Shown here one piece after another: positions 5,880 to 9,852 of a stretch of DNA of 9,852 nucleotides (positions are counted from its first letter, which is position 1; each line of letters begins with the position of its first letter). This DNA is from an uncultured Carnobacterium sp. (GTDB lineage Bacteria > Bacillota > Bacilli > Lactobacillales > Aerococcaceae). The DNA is taken from NCBI GenBank assembly GCA_905371865.1, contig CAJPNA010000039.1:1-9852 (forward strand). The letters run 5' to 3'. The position numbers and the translations under genes are program-made. The notes beneath the pieces are model-generated. The model saw only the letters and a list, made by a program, of their open reading frames with translations, had not been told where the DNA came from and searched no databases.

Positions 5880-5984
5880 ATGAATGTCTTCATTAAAATC
5901 CGCGCTTTTTTTCGTTTAGCTCTTATCTGTGCTATAATAGAAAGGTACATATTGGTGGAAGAGAGGTTAACTTTATGCAAATAA
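5880..5984 (+). CDS. Possible 34-codon leader ORF overlapping the cdaA start
   Basis: ATG 5880 is preceded by GAGGAGG (5868-5874) with five bases of spacing, a better ribosome binding site than cdaA itself has. The frame runs 34 codons to TAA 5982-5984, overlapping the first ten bases of cdaA in another frame. The product would be short and amphipathic or hydrophobic in its middle (FIKIRAFFRLALICAIIERY), with a charged end. Against it, the likely cdaA promoter -10 (5933-5938) lies inside the ORF, so transcripts from that promoter would not carry its start. A terminator lies just upstream. It may be a vestige or a chance ORF. I do not recognise the peptide. Confidence 0.25.
   Translation: MNVFIKIRAFFRLALICAIIERYILVEERLTLCK
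5930..5938 (+). promoter_or_regulatory. Extended -10 promoter element for cdaA-cdaR-glmM
   Basis: TGC followed by a perfect TATAAT (5933-5938) is an extended -10 element. The -35 position (about 5910-5915, TTTCGT) is poor, which is common with extended -10 promoters. The transcript would start near 5945, about 30 bases before ATG 5975. Confidence 0.65.
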
Positions 5985-6820
5985 ATTGGAATAGTTTATT
6001 TTCATGGGGGAGTTTTCGCAATCTGATTGATATTTTGATTGTTTGGTACATTCTCTATAATATTTTAGTGATTATTAAAGGAACAAGGGCGATTCATTTA
6101 ATGAAAGGAATTGCGGCAATTGCTGCAATGAAATTTATTAGTTTTTTCCTTGGTCTAACTACTTTAGACTGGATTATGAACTTCGTGATTCAGTGGGGGG
6201 TTGTGGCTGCCTTGATTGTGTTCCAACCAGAGATTCGTCGTGGATTGGAACATATCGGTCGTTCGAATTTCTTCTCACGTAAATCTGAAAGTGCCAATGA
6301 AGCAGAAATTATGATTAATGAGTTGAATACAGCCATTCAATATATGGCAAAACGAAGAATTGGAGCTCTAATTTCGATTGAACAAGGGAATTCTCTAGAA
6401 GAATTTATTAATACCGGGATTCCGATTCACTCTGAAATCTCTAATCAATTGATTACGAATATTTTTATTCCAAATACCCCATTACATGATGGGGGAATGA
6501 TTATTCGTGATTATCATATTGCTGCAGCGGCCTGTTATTTACCACTGTCTGAGAATATGATGATTCCAAAAGAATTAGGAACACGTCACCGTGCTGCGAT
6601 TGGGCTAAGTGAAGTGAGCGATGCGATTACGATTATTATTTCCGAAGAAACTGGAAAGGTGAGTGTAGCGATTCGAGAAAAACTACATAGGGAACTTTCT
6701 TCTGAAGAATTAGTTCAAGTCTTGTCGCAATGTTTAGTGGTAGAAGGAGACGATGAGATGGATCCAGCAGTCGTTCGATGGATACGTGCGATCTTTAAAG
6801 GGGGACGTTCGAATGGCTAA
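5975..6820 (+). CDS. cdaA: Diadenylate cyclase CdaA (c-di-AMP synthase), membrane-bound
   Basis: A 281-residue protein (DacA/YbbP) with three N-terminal membrane helices (about 16-34, 41-59 and 64-83), a linking helix and a cytoplasmic DAC domain (about 100-260). It condenses two ATP molecules to cyclic di-AMP. The substrate motifs are LHDGGMII (170-177) and GTRHRAA (202-208). The first reads DGG at 172-174 where the well-known form is DGA; the metal-binding Asp and the RHR triad are intact, so the enzyme should be active. GAGAGG (5961-5966) precedes ATG 5975 by eight bases. The gene overlaps cdaR by eight bases and heads the conserved cdaA-cdaR-glmM operon, in which both partners modulate the cyclase. 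c-di-AMP controls potassium and osmolyte uptake and cell wall homeostasis in Firmicutes. The C-terminal ~40 residues form an extension after the DAC core. Confidence 0.96.
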   Translation: MQINWNSLFSWGSFRNLIDILIVWYILYNILVIIKGTRAIHLMKGIAAIAAMKFISFFLGLTTLDWIMNFVIQWGVVAALIVFQPEIRRGLEHIGRSNFFSRKSESANEAEIMINELNTAIQYMAKRRIGALISIEQGNSLEEFINTGIPIHSEISNQLITNIFIPNTPLHDGGMIIRDYHIAAAACYLPLSENMMIPKELGTRHRAAIGLSEVSDAITIIISEETGKVSVAIREKLHRELSSEELVQVLSQCLVVEGDDEMDPAVVRWIRAIFKGGRSNG

Positions 6821-7826
6821 TTGGATGAATAAAAAATCATTTCTCATGTTGATGTCTTTAGTTCTAAGTATCTTTCTATTTATTTTAGCTAAAGACGCTA
6901 ATTCCGGATTACGTTCAAGCACTTTAAATCCACAATCAAGTTCAAACACGATTACAAATGTGCCAATTTATGTAGATATCAACAGTGAAGAGTACTCAGT
7001 AACAGGTTTACCAGACTCTGTTTCTTTACGTCTTGAAGGAACAAGTAGTTTGATTTTAAGTACATCAAGTAATGGTTCGTACAAAGTGACTACGCCAAAT
7101 TTAACAGAGTTAGGAGAAGGAAAGCATACGATTTCTCTTTCAGTTTCAGGTCTTCCAACTGGAGTCACAGGTATTGTTTCACCAGAAAATGTTGAAATAA
7201 CGATTGAGAAGAAGAATGCTAAAGAGTTTCCTGTTAATGTAACGGTTGATTCTTCAAATATTGGAAATGGCTATCAAATTGGAGATGGAACGACTTCTCC
7301 AGGAACGGTCATTGTAAAAGCTGCGGATTCAATTTTAAAGCAAGTAGAAAAAGTGGTCGCAAAAGTTACGATTCCTGAAGGGACAAAATCAGACTTTACG
7401 ACTACAGGAGAACTACAAGCTTTGGATGCAACAGGAAAACCTGTTGCTGTGAAGATTGAGCCAGAACGCGTACAAGTTCGAGTGCCAATTTCTTCTAGCT
7501 CAAAAACAGTCCCTCTTGTCTTTACGACAACTGGTGGGACTTCACGTTATTCATATTCATTGAATTCAACTACTAAGCAAGTTACAATCTTAGGAGCTCA
7601 ATCGATTTTAAGTCGAATTACAGCTATTCCAGTAGTAGTAGATGTGAGTAATGTGACTCAAACCATTAAGAAAACAGTAACATTAACACTACCATCTGGC
7701 GTCAATAGCATTACTCCAGAAGCAGTTGAAGTCACTATTACAGTGGTAGATTATGGTGTTTTGGATTCAAGAGAAACAACTACTCAATCCGAAACGACAC
7801 AAGAACATACAACACAAGCCAGATAA
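6813..7826 (+). CDS. cdaR: CdaR (YbbR-domain) membrane-anchored regulator of CdaA
   Basis: A 337-residue protein with one N-terminal membrane anchor (residues 9-26) and an extracytoplasmic part made of three YbbR repeats at about 48-133, 138-225 and 231-312. Each repeat opens with a VPIYV, FPVNV or VPLVF strand and ends with a VEITIE, VQVRVP or VEVTIT strand. The last ~19 residues form a Thr/Gln/Glu-rich tail. CdaR binds CdaA in the membrane and alters c-di-AMP output; the effect differs between species. ATG 6813 is chosen over upstream in-frame codons within cdaA because AAAGGGGG (6797-6804) precedes it by eight bases and the anchor then starts at once. It overlaps cdaA by eight bases and glmM follows after 17 bp. 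Bacillus subtilis CdaR, as I recall, is longer with an additional repeat, so three repeats is a shorter form. Confidence 0.93.
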   Translation: MANWMNKKSFLMLMSLVLSIFLFILAKDANSGLRSSTLNPQSSSNTITNVPIYVDINSEEYSVTGLPDSVSLRLEGTSSLILSTSSNGSYKVTTPNLTELGEGKHTISLSVSGLPTGVTGIVSPENVEITIEKKNAKEFPVNVTVDSSNIGNGYQIGDGTTSPGTVIVKAADSILKQVEKVVAKVTIPEGTKSDFTTTGELQALDATGKPVAVKIEPERVQVRVPISSSSKTVPLVFTTTGGTSRYSYSLNSTTKQVTILGAQSILSRITAIPVVVDVSNVTQTIKKTVTLTLPSGVNSITPEAVEVTITVVDYGVLDSRETTTQSETTQEHTTQAR

Positions 7827-7843
7827 GGCTAAAGGAGAAAATT

Positions 7844-9196
7844 ATGGGTAAATATTTTGGAACAGATGGTGTACGTGGCGTAGCTAACGTAGAATTAACA
7901 CCAGAATTAGCATTTAAACTAGGCCGTTATGGCGGTTATGTATTATTACAGCAAGCAGAAGGGAATGCACATCCACGGGTATTAGTGGGGCGTGACACTC
8001 GTATTTCGGGTCAATTATTAGAGCATGCTTTAATTGCTGGATTACTCTCTGTAGGGATTGAAGTAATGCAACTTGGAGTGATTCCTACTCCAGGGGTAGC
8101 TTATTTAACACGAGTGCAAGGGGCTGTTGCTGGAGTCATGATTTCAGCTTCACACAACCCAGCGCAAGATAACGGAATTAAATTCTTTGGTTCAGACGGT
8201 TTTAAATTAACGGACGAAACTGAAGCACAAATCGAAGCGTTATTAGATGCAAAAGAAGACACATTACCACGTCCTTCTACAGATGCATTAGGAACAGTCG
8301 ATGAGTATTTAGAAGGAACAATGAAATACAGCCAATTCCTACAAAATACGGTAGAATCTTTATCTGGAATAAAAGTAGCATTAGACGGAGCAAACGGAGC
8401 AACCGCTTCAATGTTAACTCGTTTATTTGCTGACTTAGATACAGACTTCCACACAATAGGTGATAAACCAAATGGAGTAAACATTAATGATGGAGTGGGC
8501 TCAACACATCCAGAAGCTTTAGTAGAATTTGTGAAAAAAACTGGAGCAGATATCGGTTTGAGTTTTGATGGAGACGGCGACCGCTGTATCGCAGTCGATG
8601 AAAATGGAACAATCGTTGATGGCGATAAAATCATGTTCATCCTTGGTAAACACTTCAAAAACCAAGGGACTTTAAGCAAAGATACGATTGTATCAACAGT
8701 TATGAGTAATCTAGGATTCCATAAAGCGGTAGAAGCAGAAGGAATGGTTGCTCTTCAAACAGCAGTTGGTGATCGTTACGTGGTTGAAGAAATGCGCAAA
8801 AACAACTACAACTTCGGTGGGGAACAATCAGGACATATTATTATCCTTGATTTAAACACTACAGGCGACGGATTACTTTCAGGAATTCAATTAATGAATG
8901 TCATGAAACAAACTGGCAAATCATTAAGCGAATTAGCCAGTGAAGTGCCAACATACCCACAAGAATTAGTAAACATTCGTGTGAGTGATAAAAATGGTGT
9001 AATGGAAGTTCCAGCGATTAAAGAAGTCATCGATGCTGTAGAGGCTGAGATGGATGGAAACGGACGTGTGCTTGTTCGCCCAAGTGGTACGGAGCCACTT
9101 GTTCGTGTCATGGTTGAAGCACCAACGGATGAACTCGTTCATGATTACGTAACACGTATTGCAGATGTTGTTCGTAAAGAAGTTGGGATTGACTAA
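7844..9196 (+). CDS. glmM: Phosphoglucosamine mutase
   Basis: A 450-residue enzyme of the alpha-D-phosphohexomutase superfamily, the usual length. It interconverts glucosamine-6-phosphate and glucosamine-1-phosphate on the way to UDP-N-acetylglucosamine for peptidoglycan. All four active-site segments are present: the phosphoserine loop SASHNP with Ser103 as the residue that carries phosphate, the metal loop DGDGDR (242-247), the sugar-specificity loop GGEQSGH (325-331) and the phosphate-binding loop RPSGTEP (412-418). The N-terminal YFGTDGVRG is also standard. AAAGGAG (7831-7837) precedes ATG 7844 by six bases. It is the third gene of cdaA-cdaR-glmM. GlmM of several Firmicutes binds and inhibits CdaA, linking wall precursor synthesis to c-di-AMP level. 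A terminator follows. Confidence 0.97.
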   Translation: MGKYFGTDGVRGVANVELTPELAFKLGRYGGYVLLQQAEGNAHPRVLVGRDTRISGQLLEHALIAGLLSVGIEVMQLGVIPTPGVAYLTRVQGAVAGVMISASHNPAQDNGIKFFGSDGFKLTDETEAQIEALLDAKEDTLPRPSTDALGTVDEYLEGTMKYSQFLQNTVESLSGIKVALDGANGATASMLTRLFADLDTDFHTIGDKPNGVNINDGVGSTHPEALVEFVKKTGADIGLSFDGDGDRCIAVDENGTIVDGDKIMFILGKHFKNQGTLSKDTIVSTVMSNLGFHKAVEAEGMVALQTAVGDRYVVEEMRKNNYNFGGEQSGHIIILDLNTTGDGLLSGIQLMNVMKQTGKSLSELASEVPTYPQELVNIRVSDKNGVMEVPAIKEVIDAVEAEMDGNGRVLVRPSGTEPLVRVMVEAPTDELVHDYVTRIADVVRKEVGID

Positions 9197-9216
9197 TTTT
9201 AAATAAATACGATTTG

Positions 9217-9250
9217 AAGGAGAGCTTTGAAAAAGGCTCTCTTTTTTTAT
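9217..9250 (+). terminator. Strong terminator after glmM
   Basis: The stem 9217-9228 / 9233-9244 includes perfect GAGAGC/GCTCTC and is closed by a GAAA tetraloop (9229-9232). Seven T residues follow (9242-9248). It ends the cdaA-cdaR-glmM transcript. Confidence 0.92.
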
Positions 9251-9263
9251 TGGGGTAAACCAC

Positions 9264-9292
9264 TTGATTTTAAAGGAAACAATTGATACAAT
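9264..9292 (+). promoter_or_regulatory. Promoter of the zinc-independent S14 gene
   Basis: TTGATT (9264-9269) and TACAAT (9287-9292) are 17 bp apart, and TGA directly before the -10 makes it an extended -10. Transcription should start near 9299, inside the adjacent Zur-type box. Confidence 0.8.
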
Positions 9293-9293
9293 G

Positions 9294-9316
9294 TAAAACG
9301 TAATTATTCCGATTTA
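9294..9316 (+). promoter_or_regulatory. Zur-type operator at the S14 promoter
   Basis: Half-sites TAAAACGTAAT (9294-9304) and ATTCCGATTTA (9306-9316) flank one T. Compared with the Bacillus-type Zur box I remember (half-site TAAATCGTAAT and its mirror), only two of the 22 half-site bases differ. The two halves agree with each other at nine of eleven positions. The box begins one base after the -10 and covers the expected transcription start, a position that blocks RNA polymerase when zinc-loaded Zur is bound. The gene it controls is the classic Zur-regulated S14 paralogue. Confidence 0.82.
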
Positions 9317-9332
9317 GAAAGAAGAGAAGAAA

Positions 9333-9602
9333 ATGGCAAAGAAATCTAAAATTGCAAAGTATGAAAAACAAAAAGCGCTCATCGAACGTTACGCTGAAGA
9401 ACGTTATGCCCTAAAGCAAGCAGGAGACGTTGACGGACTAAGAAAACTGCCTAAAAATTCAAATCCAAACCGCCTGAAGTTTCGTGATCTAAAGGATGGT
9501 CGACCAAGAGGATATATGCGTAAGTTTGGCTTGTCACGTATCAAATTTAGAGAATTAGCGCATATAGGATTAATTCCTGGTATTAAAAAAGCAAGTTGGT
9601 AA
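9333..9602 (+). CDS. rpsN: 30S ribosomal protein S14, zinc-independent (C-minus) paralogue
   Basis: An 89-residue S14 with the conserved GRPRGYMRKFGLSRIKFREL segment (65-84) and the usual KKASW C-terminus. It contains no cysteine, so it lacks the CXXC pairs with which the shorter ~61-residue S14 binds zinc. It corresponds to the longer C-minus form (YhzA/RpsN2 in Bacillus). It replaces zinc-containing S14 in the small subunit when zinc is scarce, allowing ribosome assembly to continue. The gene is outside any large ribosomal protein operon, as expected for the stand-by copy, and has a Zur-type box at its promoter. The ribosome binding site (AGAAGAG, 9321-9327) is modest, five bases before ATG 9333. 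The following small gene is probably co-transcribed, since no terminator separates them. Confidence 0.95.
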   Translation: MAKKSKIAKYEKQKALIERYAEERYALKQAGDVDGLRKLPKNSNPNRLKFRDLKDGRPRGYMRKFGLSRIKFRELAHIGLIPGIKKASW

Positions 9603-9633
9603 ACTACGAGAGAAGCAATAGGAGGTGTATGTT

Positions 9634-9744
9634 ATGAAACAAGATTTAGCGACGGCATATCGACAAATGAAGAGCCCAAATATCAAGACACGTAAAAGAG
9701 CATTAAAGCTGATTCACGAAGCCAAACGCGCAAAGAAAAAATAA
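9634..9744 (+). CDS. Small basic protein, putative metal homeostasis family
   Basis: A 36-codon ORF with a strong AGGAGGTG (9620-9627) six bases before ATG 9634. The product begins MKQDLATAYRQMKSPN and continues with IKTRKRALKLIHEAKRAKKK: helical, very basic (about 13 Lys/Arg of 36) and without cysteine, so it would not bind zinc through thiols. I recall tiny Lactobacillales proteins with the same LATAYR...KSPNIKTRKRALKLI pattern carrying the database name 'putative metal homeostasis protein'; the basis of that name is not known to me. It lies 31 bp after the S14 stop with no terminator between, so it likely shares the Zur-controlled transcript. Its basic nature would also fit an RNA- or ribosome-binding role, which is inference. 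Confidence 0.78.
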   Translation: MKQDLATAYRQMKSPNIKTRKRALKLIHEAKRAKKK

Positions 9745-9852
9745 CGTATGTGGATATTGCTTTTATTCGGGGAAGAGAGAAGAACACTTATAATATGGTT
9801 TCGGAGAATCCTCGGATTTTATAATAGCAGTAACGTGAATATGCATCAAAAC
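9745..9852 (+). other. Non-coding leader region at the right edge
   Basis: No ORF with a ribosome binding site is visible. Two perfect TATAAT hexamers occur (9789-9794 and 9820-9825), neither with a convincing -35, so one may be the -10 of the next gene. A weak 6-bp hairpin (9805-9810 / 9815-9820, CTCG loop) runs into TATAA and is too short to call a terminator. The ATG at 9841 has no ribosome binding site. Confidence 0.35.

Noticed and set aside
8101..8679. A 192-codon open frame on the minus strand
   Set aside because: It lies wholly inside glmM, has no ribosome binding site context and no recognisable protein pattern; it is an antisense shadow of a strongly supported gene.
9785..9830. Possible purine-type or other riboswitch, suggested by TATAATATGG
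   Set aside because: The conserved loop sequences and the three-stem arrangement of the purine aptamer are not present in the rest of the segment, and the window ends before any downstream gene can support it.

Overview
This window is ordinary low-GC Firmicute (Bacillota) chromosome. Every gene lies on the + strand, with strong AGGAGG-type ribosome binding sites and compact Rho-independent terminators. The protein set (QueT, a SigH/ComX-sized sigma factor, an ArAE-type membrane protein, CdaA-CdaR-GlmM, cysteine-free S14) points to Lactobacillales, perhaps the Carnobacteriaceae/Enterococcaceae side. The genus cannot be fixed from the sequence alone.

Layout. (1) Bases 1-401 hold the 3' end of an aromatic-acid-exporter-like membrane protein gene, followed by two hairpins. 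(2) 565-1125 encode a small sigma-70-family factor. (3) 1194-1748 hold a preQ1-I riboswitch and the queuosine-precursor transporter gene queT, closed by a terminator. (4) 1845-4702 form a tight cluster: metallo-beta-lactamase-fold hydrolase, TatD nuclease, RNase M5 (rnmV) and 16S rRNA dimethyltransferase (rsmA/ksgA). Gaps are 8 bp or less, with overlaps, and a 12-bp perfect stem terminates it. (5) 4776-5845 hold an SdpR/SdpI-like pair (cysteine-free ArsR-family repressor plus multi-pass immunity-type membrane protein) with its own promoter, candidate operators and terminator. (6) 5880-9250 hold cdaA-cdaR-glmM, the c-di-AMP synthase, its membrane regulator and phosphoglucosamine mutase. A 34-codon ORF with a good ribosome binding site overlaps the start of cdaA. 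(7) 9264-9744 hold a promoter, a near-consensus Zur-type box, the zinc-independent S14 paralogue gene and a 36-codon basic small protein gene. The last ~100 bases are non-coding leader of whatever comes next.

How the parts work together. rnmV and rsmA are both rRNA maturation genes. cdaA-cdaR-glmM couples c-di-AMP signalling to amino-sugar supply for the cell wall. The Zur-box unit looks like a zinc-sparing response: under zinc starvation a cysteine-free S14 replaces the zinc-binding one, and the small basic protein gene is carried along. The most informative regulatory signals are the preQ1 element in front of queT, the AT-rich palindrome around the sdpR promoter, and the Zur box at the S14 promoter. 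I see no mobile element, CRISPR array, tRNA or rRNA. I find no convincing wholly new system; the less familiar items are the possible cdaA leader ORF, the small protein after S14 and the solitary sigma factor.
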